Assembly (NCBI RefSeq): GCF_037031285.1
Contig: NZ_JAYEZO010000001.1
Location: forward strand, 1,426,001 to 1,490,000
DNA length: 64,000 nt
Direction: 5' to 3'
Source of the DNA: Halobellus sp. LT62
Lineage (GTDB): Archaea > Halobacteriota > Halobacteria > Halobacteriales > Haloferacaceae
A model generated the notes under the pieces. The model was not told the origin of the DNA. It saw only the letters and a program-made list of their open reading frames with translations, and searched no databases. The translations under genes were made by a program, and so were the position numbers. Shown here in pieces: positions 8,519-15,440 of this stretch; position 1 is the stretch's first letter; every line of letters begins with the position of its first letter.

Positions 8519-8631
8519 TCGGGATTTACAACTTCGGTGTATGAAGGGCATATGTCCAGCACGCCATATGTGTAAAATATTTGTATTGATAGAGAGAGTG
8601 TTCCGATGGCGCTGCCACTATGTTCGAATCT

Positions 8632-9642
8632 TTACAACTGATCCAAATACTGCCTCCGTTGCTCCATCTTCTCCCGCTGCGTCCGTCGGTCGTAGTGCTG
8701 CTCAAGCACCCGCTGACTGACGTTGGCCCGCCCACTTACAGCCGTCTCCGGGATATCCTTCTTCAGATGGTGCGTTATACTCCCACGACGGATCGCGTGC
8801 GGACTGATCGAAGACGGACACTTCGACGCGTGTCCCTGCTCCACCGCTTCACAGTCTTCCGGACTGCGCCCGTGCGGACACTCCGCCCCGTACGCACAGG
8901 GCCGCGACCACCGGTAGGCATACTTCGGGATCGTCGTCCTAGACGGGCGTCCGTACTGTGTCGCGAGTAATGGTTCGCGCCCGTAGTCGTCCGTCACGTC
9001 AGGCCGGCGATCCCGCAGCCAGTCGTCGAGCAGCTGGCACAGCCACCCGGACAACCCGATGAAGCGCTCGCCGTCGATTCCGTTCTTGATTGGCGTGTCC
9101 GAGTCCGGTCGGTGGTGGAGCTCGAGACACTGCTCTTCGGGGTAATAGTCGTCGACGTCAAGCGCCCTCGCTGCGCCCCGACGCATCATCGTGTGCCAGA
9201 GCAACGCGATAGTGACGTGCGGTCGCGACGCGTACTCGTACGTCTCGAGGTGCGCGAGAATCGCTTCCGCGTCCTCGGCGTCGAGTTTCACGTCGCGGCT
9301 GTTCTCGTCCGGGGTGACGTCCGGCGAGATCACCTTGACGTGCAGGTCGGGGTCGACCGCGTCGATGGTCCCGAGCCACCGGACGAAGACACGGAGCGTG
9401 TCTATCTGGGTCTTCACGCTTACCTTACAGAGGTCGCCGTCGTTGCGTCGCCAGAGACGAAACTCCTGGAGCTTTCGTCCGGTCAGCTCGTTCAGGTTAG
9501 TGATGTCACGCTCGTCGCACCACCGAACGAAGTGACCGAGTCGAGACTGGTGCGACCGAATGGTCGATTTGGACAACTCCATTTCTTTTTCTGCGATGTA
9601 CAATTCCAGCGCCGTTTCGGGGTCGATTGGTTCCAGTTCCAT
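8632..9642 (-). CDS. Tyrosine recombinase/integrase (island integrase 2)
   Basis: A 336-residue paralogue of the recombinase at 2725-3843, sharing the same order of motifs: TIRSHQSRLGHFVRWCDE, Arg154 in TMMRRGAARALD, His282-x-x-Arg285 in PHAIRRG, Tyr317 in EQHYD, and the same Cys-rich insertion (ECPHG...CPSS). As in the first copy, the LGH-box His is replaced (SGRANVS). ATG 9642 (MELEPIDPETALELY) aligns with the conserved N-terminus, and the 13 extra codons upstream look spurious. It points toward integrase 1 across about 4.8 kb. One copy of a 165 bp repeat starts about 115 bp upstream of its start codon. Confidence 0.88.
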   Translation of the reverse strand: MELEPIDPETALELYIAEKEMELSKSTIRSHQSRLGHFVRWCDERDITNLNELTGRKLQEFRLWRRNDGDLCKVSVKTQIDTLRVFVRWLGTIDAVDPDLHVKVISPDVTPDENSRDVKLDAEDAEAILAHLETYEYASRPHVTIALLWHTMMRRGAARALDVDDYYPEEQCLELHHRPDSDTPIKNGIDGERFIGLSGWLCQLLDDWLRDRRPDVTDDYGREPLLATQYGRPSRTTIPKYAYRWSRPCAYGAECPHGRSPEDCEAVEQGHASKCPSSISPHAIRRGSITHHLKKDIPETAVSGRANVSQRVLEQHYDRRTQREKMEQRRQYLDQL

Positions 9643-9756
9643 GGTTCGATCTGATGCGAACCATTCGATTTTGAGCCCCAATCCAGACCGGTTCGTGAAA
9701 CACCGAAATGGCCGGATTTGTGTGTCTCACCATTGTTCCCGGGCAGATCCCGGTTT

Positions 9757-9924
9757 CCTGCAGCGCCCATATTTTTAAGGGGCGTAATCGCCCGACAGCA
9801 ACGGGATGATCCGCCAATCGAACGCTGCGCTGTTGCTTTCGTTCGGCGGTCGAACGACGAGTGATTTTCCCTAGGGTTCACGTACAGCCAAACTGGTCTC
9901 CTCCGAGAAAATCAATTGCCGATT
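9757..9924. repeat. Long direct repeat, copy 1
   Basis: A 168 bp segment repeated in the same orientation at 11170-11334. Both copies start CCTGCAGCGCCCAT, contain TTTTTAAGGGGCGTAA followed by CGCCCGACAGC (a short hairpin), share CGCCAATCGAACGC and GTCGAACGACG, and end in ACAGCCAAACTGGTC and AGAAAATCAAT. Identity by eye is roughly four-fifths with a few indels. Nothing coding is convincing inside it. It may be a MITE-like element or a duplicated insertion target. Confidence 0.75.
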
Positions 9925-10078
9925 GACCCATCAATTCCGACGGAAACGTGGTGCCGAGTACAGAGGCTGTATCTCGCGATATCCCACCGAACTCCAAGCA
10001 GTTATCCCCGGAGTGTGGGTATCTATGGATCAATCCTCGGAATCAAGCGAACCGCGCCAGTAGCTTTCGCTTACCGCT

Positions 10079-10987
10079 TCACTCGACGATCTCTACATCG
10101 AACTTCGAACGCCATCGATAGCGGCGGCCCCCCCAGACGAAAGTCCGCCGGGACAGAGCGTACGCGAAGAGCGGCACCTGCACGAGTGTTGCGGGGTACG
10201 CCAGCAGGAACGTCCATCGACGTACCCCGAAGGTCATGTAGATCCCGAGTTGAATCAGTGTTAGTAGTATCAGCGCGGGAAGGGGGTAGAGGAGCGCTCC
10301 GACTGTCGATAACGATCCGATCGCGCTCATCACCGCAAACCCCGCTGGATCGTGCCACCGGACGATCTGGGTGAATCGGACGTGCCGTTCAGCAGTGTCG
10401 CGTAGAGAACCACCCATCGGAACGATTCGCGTCCGGCGGAGCGGCGTAACGTCGAGATACTCGGTGAGAATACCGTCGTCACTCACCGATCGGCGGAGGT
10501 CACGCAGGAACGAGTCCACGTCTATATCGTCGCGGTCGAACATCACAGCGCCACCCCACACGATGTCCCCCTGGTACGTTCCGAACGTGCCTCCGATGGC
10601 ATAAATCGGCTCCAACAGGGTAGCTAGCGGGTCACGTCCAACGAAGAACGGCAGCTCAGTTACCGGACCACGTTGCTCGTAATCCCTGTGGAGATCTGCC
10701 AGCCAATCAGGCGGATGCTCGAAGTCGTCGTCGGTCCAGACAATTCGGTCGTTGGCGGCAGCCTCCACGCCGGCGGCAACTGCGTTCGCCTTGCCCGAAC
10801 AGCCACTTGGATCACCAGCGATGACCAGTCTTGTATTTGGAGACTCAGCGACGTGTTCCGCCACGGGCGCCGTCTCATCGTCACAAATAATCAGTAGTTC
10901 ATCGGAGGCGGTCAGTTGTGCAGTCAGTTCTTCGATGACTGGCGACCGATTGTTTGTTGGGAGGAGGACGCTTGTTGGCGGGGCCAT
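10079..10987 (-). CDS. Family 2 glycosyltransferase with C-terminal membrane segments
   Basis: A 302-residue GT-A type glycosyltransferase. The nucleotide-sugar core begins TSVLLPTNN and includes GCSGKANAVAAGVEAA, the metal-binding D-x-D-like IVWTDDDFEHPPDW and the acceptor-side GGAVMFDRDDID. Two or three hydrophobic segments lie near 225-285, before an Arg-rich tail (GGRRYRWRSK). It is probably a membrane-bound transferase acting on a lipid-linked or cell-surface glycan. ATG 10987 (MAPPTSVLL) is chosen over a longer frame because a TATA-like AATTTATTTC lies about 35 nt upstream and family members begin here. The gene sits alone between the two copies of a 165 bp direct repeat, suggesting it travels as a cassette. 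Confidence 0.82.
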   Translation of the reverse strand: MAPPTSVLLPTNNRSPVIEELTAQLTASDELLIICDDETAPVAEHVAESPNTRLVIAGDPSGCSGKANAVAAGVEAAANDRIVWTDDDFEHPPDWLADLHRDYEQRGPVTELPFFVGRDPLATLLEPIYAIGGTFGTYQGDIVWGGAVMFDRDDIDVDSFLRDLRRSVSDDGILTEYLDVTPLRRTRIVPMGGSLRDTAERHVRFTQIVRWHDPAGFAVMSAIGSLSTVGALLYPLPALILLTLIQLGIYMTFGVRRWTFLLAYPATLVQVPLFAYALSRRTFVWGGRRYRWRSKFDVEIVE

Positions 10988-11169
10988 CAACCTGTGGAAG
11001 TATGCCTTCCCAGAAATAAATTCGTATGGCCTACTGCTCACTTCGCACATCTCATTCAGCACTATCCAACAAACCGAACCGATATCCGCCAAGAAAGTTA
11101 GATTTCAGTCCCCTCGAATTCAGGCACCTTACGCCCGAAAGGACGATTCGTTTGACAGTCGAACGCAAG

Positions 11170-11334
11170 CCTGCAGCGCCCATGTTTTTAAGGGGCGTAA
11201 ACGCCCGACAGCGTCGCGGTGGCTCGCCAATCGAACGCAGCGCCATTGCATTCGTTCGATCGTCGAACGACGGGTGATTTCCACCGAATTCGCGTACAGC
11301 CAAACTGGTCGGCAGGGAGAAAATCAATCGCCGA
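11170..11334. repeat. Long direct repeat, copy 2
   Basis: Second copy of the repeat at 9757-9924, in the same orientation. The internal hairpin GGGCGT-AA-ACGCCC is perfect here, whereas in copy 1 one base differs (GGGCG-TAAT-CGCCC). The pair encloses about 1.25 kb that contains only the glycosyltransferase gene. Confidence 0.75.
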
Positions 11335-11445
11335 ATGATGGGGGTCCCGAACGTTCATCAGACGCACATAGGTCCTAGGCACAGTAGCCCGAGATCGTCT
11401 ACTCGTTTCAAGCGACTCACTAACTTCGAGCAATCGAAGCCGATT

Positions 11446-11485
11446 CTATACTTCGGACTTGACAGTATAAACACTTCGAATATAG
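11446..11485 (+). promoter_or_regulatory. Promoter/operator of the merB operon
   Basis: CTATACTTCG (11446-11455) and CGAATATAG (11477-11485) form an inverted repeat around a TATA box (GTATAAAC, 11465-11472), 13 bp before merB. A 30 bp segment from 11442 to 11471 matches 12937-12966 at 29 positions, upstream of the CC-motif gene. This marks a common operator, most simply for the HxlR regulator encoded between the two promoters. Confidence 0.7.
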
Positions 11486-11497
11486 ATGTATTGGTGC

Positions 11498-12157
11498 ATG
11501 TCGAAGCAAGATTGCAACTGCGCCGACCTAACGGTTGACCAAGCAACTGAACAGACCTCGAAGTCAGACAGCTGGATAGCCGAGCGTCCAGTGAAGACTG
11601 CGGAACTCCCGGAGACCGTGGCAGAGAACATAAGTCGGTTCTACGGTGAGTCAATCGAATCCTTCGACGGCATGGTCGCAGCAATTCGGAACGTGGTCGA
11701 AGGAGATGGAATTGCCATTGACGAACTCTGCCACGTCGGGGGAGAAACTCCCCACTACGCGAAGACGGATGGCGAGACCTACTACTTCCGGTGTTTCTAC
11801 GACGGAATCGCACTTGCACATCTCGTGGACAAACCCGTGGAGATCCGGACTGAAGCTCCTACGAACGGCTCTATTGAGATGCGGATGTCGCCTCAAGGCG
11901 ATATTGATGTCATTCCGTCGGACGCGGTCATGTCGTTCGGCGTGGCAACTGATACCGACGTCCCTCCCGGCGATGTGCCAACCGCCCAAGAAATCTACGA
12001 GGCTGTCTGCCCGTACGTGAAGGCATTCCACACGCGTGCTGACTACGAACGCTGGTCGGAGGACGTGGCTGCCACCACGATCGGGATTCCGTTGGAAGCT
12101 GGAGTCCCGATAGCCGCTGCACTGACGGCGACGTCACCGTCAGAGGTTACAGAATGA
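11498..12157 (+). CDS. merB: Organomercurial (alkylmercury) lyase MerB-like
   Basis: A 219-residue MerB-family protein, which cleaves C-Hg bonds to give a hydrocarbon and Hg(II). The catalytic set is visible: Cys99 and Asp102 in FRCFYDGIAL (equivalent to Cys96/Asp99 of the R831b enzyme) and Cys171 in EAVCPYVKAFH (equivalent to Cys159). The N-terminal domain is short, with an added Cys pair (MSKQDCNCADL). ATG 11498 is preferred over ATG 11486: the TATA box ends near 11471, and the paired promoter upstream of 12996 has the same spacing to its ATG, which fits a leaderless mRNA. The stop overlaps the next gene (ATGA). No mercuric reductase (merA) is in the window, so Hg(II) would need another fate. 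Confidence 0.85.
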   Translation: MSKQDCNCADLTVDQATEQTSKSDSWIAERPVKTAELPETVAENISRFYGESIESFDGMVAAIRNVVEGDGIAIDELCHVGGETPHYAKTDGETYYFRCFYDGIALAHLVDKPVEIRTEAPTNGSIEMRMSPQGDIDVIPSDAVMSFGVATDTDVPPGDVPTAQEIYEAVCPYVKAFHTRADYERWSEDVAATTIGIPLEAGVPIAAALTATSPSEVTE

Positions 12158-12522
12158 CCTTTGGGAACGTCGCAATCCTCGGCTTTCAAGCCGTCCTCGG
12201 ACTTGTTGGTCTCGGTGTCGGAGGGGCGAAGGTCACCCACCAGGAAGACCAGGTGGAAGATTTCCAGCGGTTCGGGTATCCACAGTGGTTCCGGATCGTT
12301 ACTGGCCTGGTTGAAATCGGGGCCGGGATCGGTCTGCTCGTGGGACTGCTATGGAGGCCTGAATTAGCGTGGGTAGGCGGCCTCCTTCTCAGTGGAGTTA
12401 TGGTTGGAGCAGTGGTGACCCACATTCGCACCGGTGATCCACCGTCAAAGACAGCTATTCCTGCGGTCCTGTTTCTCCTCACAGCAGGGATGCTGACAAT
12501 CCGCTATTTCGTTCCAGTATAG
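12154..12522 (+). CDS. DoxX-like small membrane protein
   Basis: A 122-residue protein with four hydrophobic segments (about 5-24, 45-65, 70-88 and 98-118) and a DoxX-type layout, including the GGAKVTHQEDQVEDFQRFG loop after the first helix and GYPQWFRIVTGLVEIGAG. DoxX-like proteins are often linked with thiol or redox stress, but their biochemistry is poorly defined. Its ATG overlaps the merB TGA by four bases (ATGA), so both are made from one mRNA under the shared operator. A role in membrane handling of mercury or thiols is inferred from this coupling alone. Confidence 0.8.
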   Translation: MTFGNVAILGFQAVLGLVGLGVGGAKVTHQEDQVEDFQRFGYPQWFRIVTGLVEIGAGIGLLVGLLWRPELAWVGGLLLSGVMVGAVVTHIRTGDPPSKTAIPAVLFLLTAGMLTIRYFVPV

Positions 12523-12532
12523 ATTATGGAAC

Positions 12533-12916
12533 CTATTCCTGACTGGTCGAGATCTCCTCTTCATCAATTTCTTCTACCCACTTGAGAAGCGGTTCCAGAT
12601 GTTGACCTAACTCTTCCCCGGTTTCTGTGAGTTCATATTCGACCCGTGGAGGGATTTCCGCATACTGTTCACGGGTGAGAATCCCGGCCTCAACCAGCTC
12701 GTCAAGTCTCGTTGAGAGTGTCGAGCTACTCACTCCATCGAACGTCTCTTCGATGTCCCCATATCGAGCTGGACCGATCGCACCGACTACGCAGATGAGT
12801 TGCATCGCGTAGCGACGGCTGAGGAGATCCATCACCCCATCCAAGGGACAGAGACAGTCGAGATCGATATCTGAGGAGGTAGGCGTCTCAGTTACTGTGT
12901 CGGGGGTATCTGCCAT
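12533..12916 (-). CDS. HxlR-family winged-helix regulator of the mercury module
   Basis: A 127-residue HxlR-type regulator. After a short acidic tail come LDCLCPLDGVMDLLSRRYAMQLI, the recognition region YGDIEETFDGVSSSTLSTRLDEL and the wing PPRVEYELTETG. A Cys-x-Cys pair at the start of the first helix (DCLC) is well placed to sense a thiophilic metal or oxidant, although HxlR proteins generally sense thiol stress. It lies between, and opposite to, two plus-strand promoters that share an inverted repeat. Its own start is 25 bp from one repeat arm, so autoregulation is likely. I infer that it binds both operators. Confidence 0.82.
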   Translation of the reverse strand: MADTPDTVTETPTSSDIDLDCLCPLDGVMDLLSRRYAMQLICVVGAIGPARYGDIEETFDGVSSSTLSTRLDELVEAGILTREQYAEIPPRVEYELTETGEELGQHLEPLLKWVEEIDEEEISTSQE

Positions 12917-12940
12917 AGCTTTCGTTCACCACACTTGATT

Positions 12941-12988
12941 CTATACTTTGGACTTGACAGTATAAATAATTCGGTGTTCAAAGTATAG
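12941..12988. promoter_or_regulatory. Divergent promoter/operator between hxlR and the CC-motif gene
   Basis: CTATACTTTG (12941-12950) and CAAAGTATAG (12979-12988) are a perfect 10 bp inverted repeat flanking the TATA box GTATAAATA (12960-12968). The opposite strand reads TATTTATAC, so the same core can serve the hxlR gene. The segment 12937-12966 is almost identical to the merB promoter (11442-11471). ATG 12996 follows eight bases after the right arm, as for a leaderless or very short leader transcript. Confidence 0.72.
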
Positions 12989-12995
12989 GTGTACT

Positions 12996-13352
12996 ATGAG
13001 TCAAAACGACTCAGCACGAGAGGTTGCGTGTACGCTCACTGAGGAACAGGAAGCAGACCGATCAGAGGAAGTTCAAGAACTTCTCATCTCGCACTATCTT
13101 GGATATCAGGACTCCGAAGACGGCGTCGAGATCCGATTCGAAGGCACCGATGAGTCACTCCGGGCGCTCGCTCAGTTTACTGCAGACGAGTTGCAATGCT
13201 GTTCGTTCGCCGAATACACGATTACCGTGTCGCCCCCGTACGAAGAAACGGTGCTGACTGTCACTGGCCCCGAAGGAACACGACAGATGTTCCGCGAGGG
13301 GTTTGTAGAAAAACTGGGGGAAGAGTCGGCGTCGGTCGGTCGATCCGCTTGA
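12996..13352 (+). CDS. Small protein with conserved CC motif, mercury-module partner
   Basis: A 118-residue soluble protein. The central ELQCCSFAEYTITVSPPYEE followed by LTVTGPEGTRQMF matches the ECCPF-type domain found alone or fused to MerR-like regulators in bacterial metal-resistance operons, where the vicinal Cys pair is thought to bind a soft metal. It is expressed from a promoter that is nearly a copy of the merB promoter, so it belongs to the same regulon. It could be a Hg(II) scavenger or carrier that takes the product of MerB. Function not proven for the family. Confidence 0.72.
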   Translation: MSQNDSAREVACTLTEEQEADRSEEVQELLISHYLGYQDSEDGVEIRFEGTDESLRALAQFTADELQCCSFAEYTITVSPPYEETVLTVTGPEGTRQMFREGFVEKLGEESASVGRSA

Positions 13353-13639
13353 ACCACCGCAACACCGAGCGATGAGACCGTCCTAGCAGGCGGATTCGTC
13401 CGAATTTTCCGCAGGTCGAAGATACGTTTTCCCCCCCTCTTCGAGTGAGTTGATCACGGGCTCCAGTGACTGGCCACTTCTTTCCGATCACGTCCATCGC
13501 ACAGGTGACCGCACACTAGTCGTCGCCCGCACACCACACTGCCAAGAATTCGTCTTCCGGAACCTCTGTCGCGTTGCTCATACCTGCCTGTTGAATAGCA
13601 ACACAGAAAGTAGTACCTCATCGATATGTAGTATACAAA
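13353..13639. other. Intergenic stretch without recognisable gene
   Basis: No coding pattern stands out on either strand. The segment separates the mercury module from the SelW-like gene. Its last ~85 bases become AT-rich and hold promoter-like sequence for the SelW gene. Confidence 0.5.
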
Positions 13640-13655
13640 CGAAACCACGGTTTCG
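13640..13655. promoter_or_regulatory. Perfect inverted repeat upstream of the SelW-like gene
   Basis: CGAAACC-AC-GGTTTCG, a 7 bp perfect inverted repeat, is followed by a third half-site CGAAACC at 13660-13666 and by an AT-rich TATA-like stretch (CATATAATTG near 13678). ATG 13724 lies about 45 bp further on. The layout suits an operator for a dimeric repressor or activator of the SelW/glutaredoxin pair. Confidence 0.5.
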
Positions 13656-13723
13656 CCGACGAAACCACATTTCATAGCATATAATTGACACTTATGCATC
13701 GGGCGCTCCTTGACTGAATTGCA

Positions 13724-13972
13724 ATGACGGAAGTCAACATCGAGTACTGTGTCCCGTGCAGCCCCCTCGAATACGCCGTCGAGACGCAGGAAACGTTACT
13801 CGAAGAGTTCGGCCAGGACCTCGACGGGGTTCGGCTCCAACCCGGTCACAGCGGCGTGTTCAAAGTCCATACTGACGACGACCTGATTTGGGACAAAGAC
13901 GACCACGACGGCGAGATCGACTTGGAGACTATCACCGAGGCCGTCTACGACCGCGCGCACGCTCACGCCTAA
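13724..13972 (+). CDS. SelW/SelT/SelH (Rdx) family thioredoxin-like protein
   Basis: An 82-residue Rdx-family protein with the redox motif Cys-x-x-Cys in VNIEYCVPCSPLEYA, where selenoprotein W has CxxU. It continues with the typical helix and the strands around GVRLQPGHSGVFKVHTDDDLIWDK. Rdx proteins are thioredoxin-fold reductants of uncertain substrate. It is followed 29 bp later by a glutaredoxin-like gene, making a small thiol-redox pair beside the mercury module. That is a plausible functional link, since thiol reductants are the targets of Hg(II). Confidence 0.85.
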   Translation: MTEVNIEYCVPCSPLEYAVETQETLLEEFGQDLDGVRLQPGHSGVFKVHTDDDLIWDKDDHDGEIDLETITEAVYDRAHAHA

Positions 13973-14001
13973 CTCCACGCAGCCCTCCATTCACGCTACC
14001 T

Positions 14002-14421
14002 ATGTTAGAACTCTACCAAGCAGAGGGGTGTGGCTACTCGGCGAAAGTGCGCAAGACGTTGACCGACCTCGGCATCTCGTACGTCATCCACAATCCCCAC
14101 TCTGCCGCCGGCGAGACGCGCAACGAACAGACTCACAACCAGCTCCGCACCCTCGGTGGCGAGGACCAGATTCCGTTCCTCGTCGATCACCAGCGCGGCG
14201 TGACGATGTACGAATCCGACGACATCATCGTGGAGGCCGATGCGATCGGCGCGAAAGAACTGCGTTTGGCGTACGAGACAGAGGCATCGCGGTCGAAATC
14301 GCCGGTAATGAGACGGCGGTATCTGGACTCGCTGGAGCGGTACGGACTGAGCAAGCAGCGCGGAGCGGCACGTGATACGAGGTACTGCGTTGCGGACTCC
14401 GAAGTACGGATACCGCAGTGA
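14002..14421 (+). CDS. Glutaredoxin/GST-N-like protein with atypical C-terminus
   Basis: A 139-residue frame from ATG 14002. Residues 1-75 are a clear glutaredoxin or GST N-terminal domain: MLELYQAEGCGYSAKVRKTL (active-site CGYS, monothiol type), then QIPFLVDHQRGVTMYESDDII with the cis-Pro motif. Relatives normally end soon after DDIVEYL. Here the frame runs on into a basic, low-complexity tail (SRSKSPVMRRRYLD) that looks unlike haloarchaeal protein. The alternative frame across 14270-14370 reads IAVEIAGNETAVSGLAGAV, which looks more natural. The 3' end has therefore probably been replaced or frameshifted. The redox domain itself appears intact. Confidence 0.7.
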   Translation: MLELYQAEGCGYSAKVRKTLTDLGISYVIHNPHSAAGETRNEQTHNQLRTLGGEDQIPFLVDHQRGVTMYESDDIIVEADAIGAKELRLAYETEASRSKSPVMRRRYLDSLERYGLSKQRGAARDTRYCVADSEVRIPQ

Positions 14422-14513
14422 GCGCCGCCGATCTATGCCGTTGACCGGGTGATGTCGTCGCGGAGCGCTCCGTGAGTGCTTATTTCAAATCAAAAGCCGA
14501 GTCCAACCGAGAT

Positions 14514-14849
14514 TCAGTACGTAACGACTTCCAGCCCTTCGACGTCCAGAAAGTCGGTATCGTTCGAGACGACAGGCTCGTCGAGCAACAGTCCGTGAGC
14601 GGCGACAACGGAATCGGCTCCATCGAGGTTTTTCAGTTCATCAGAGGCCGCGTGTTTGCCCCGAAGCGTCCCCGATCGGCGGGCAACCGTCTCGTCGTCG
14701 GTCATCTTCCCGAGGCCGTAGAAGAGCTCTGCGACGACGGCCGAGGGGATTCGCCGCGGAGATCCGGTGGATTCGATCTCTTCGGCCAATTCTCGGGCGT
14801 CCGGATCTTGGACGGCCAACTGTCCGAGATACTGCGTATCGAGAATCAC
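14514..14849 (-). CDS. vapC: VapC-type PIN-domain ribonuclease toxin
   Basis: A 111-residue PIN-domain protein. Acidic metal-binding residues occur at the expected places: Asp4 (MILDTQYL), Glu41 (SAVVAELFYG), Asp near 81 (GADSVVAAHG) and Asp near 98 (VSNDTDFLDVEGLEVVTY). VapC toxins are Mg-dependent ribonucleases, often cutting tRNA or rRNA, held inactive by VapB. The start is GTG, overlapping the TGA of vapB in GTGA, so toxin synthesis is coupled to antitoxin translation. All expected acidic residues are present and the gene looks intact. Confidence 0.88.
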   Translation of the reverse strand: MILDTQYLGQLAVQDPDARELAEEIESTGSPRRIPSAVVAELFYGLGKMTDDETVARRSGTLRGKHAASDELKNLDGADSVVAAHGLLLDEPVVSNDTDFLDVEGLEVVTY

Positions 14850-15085
14850 GGGAGCTGTTCCTCAAGCTCCTCGCGGTTCTCCTCGTCGGACTCCTCAAGC
14901 GCGGTTTCGAGTTCGTCCGGATCCCAATGATCCTCGCGCAGTTCAGCCATATCGTCGGCGAACTCGAGGAGCGTGTAGTCGTCGACCAGTCGTTCGAGCG
15001 CGTCACTCAGCGTCTCTCCCGGTCGTTTCTCCGATTCGATCCGCGCGTAGAGGTCTTCGCTCACCCGGATCTGTTTCGTTCCCAT
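14846..15085 (-). CDS. vapB: VapB-type antitoxin
   Basis: A 79-residue antitoxin. The N-terminus MGTKQIRVSEDLYARIESEKRP is a ribbon-helix-helix-like DNA-binding strand and helix. It is followed by LSDALERLVDDY and a highly acidic C-terminal tail that would wrap around VapC. It is the first gene of the vapBC pair (GTGA overlap). Such antitoxins usually repress their own promoter, which would lie in 15086-15200. There the direct repeat ATTCGTTCA-TT-ATTCGTTCA (about 15204-15223) is a possible operator, though it is somewhat distant. Confidence 0.85.
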   Translation of the reverse strand: MGTKQIRVSEDLYARIESEKRPGETLSDALERLVDDYTLLEFADDMAELREDHWDPDELETALEESDEENREELEEQLP

Positions 15086-15440
15086 ACCTGCGCGTTGACG
15101 CCGTTGACAGGAAAATGTACCGTCGATGGGCGCGTTCTACAGTGAGAGACCGACTCGTTGTCGTAGCGACTCGAATCGTCCGCTGCAGCGGATTCGCTCA
15201 TCATTCGTTCATTATTCGTTCACTCGCGAGTGCCGGATCGAACGCCGCTGGAGCACGATTTCGCCGAACAGGTCCACTTTCGCTCACGGCCCCACCAGCG
15301 GTATTTCGGTATCGGTCGTCGAGATCGCGTCCCGAACGCAACGCGTCCGATCACGAGCATCTTCCCGAGGACTTCTCGGGATTTGACGACTGTGTTCACG
15401 GATACCGGAGAACGATGCAGCGTCCCCAAGAAGCCACACG
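15086..15440. other. Intergenic region between vapB and a phosphatase gene
   Basis: No gene I can support. It contains the short tandem repeat ATTCGTTCA twice near 15204-15223 and otherwise GC-rich sequence with several overlapping open but unconvincing frames. It marks the edge between the accessory stretch and core genes. Confidence 0.4.
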
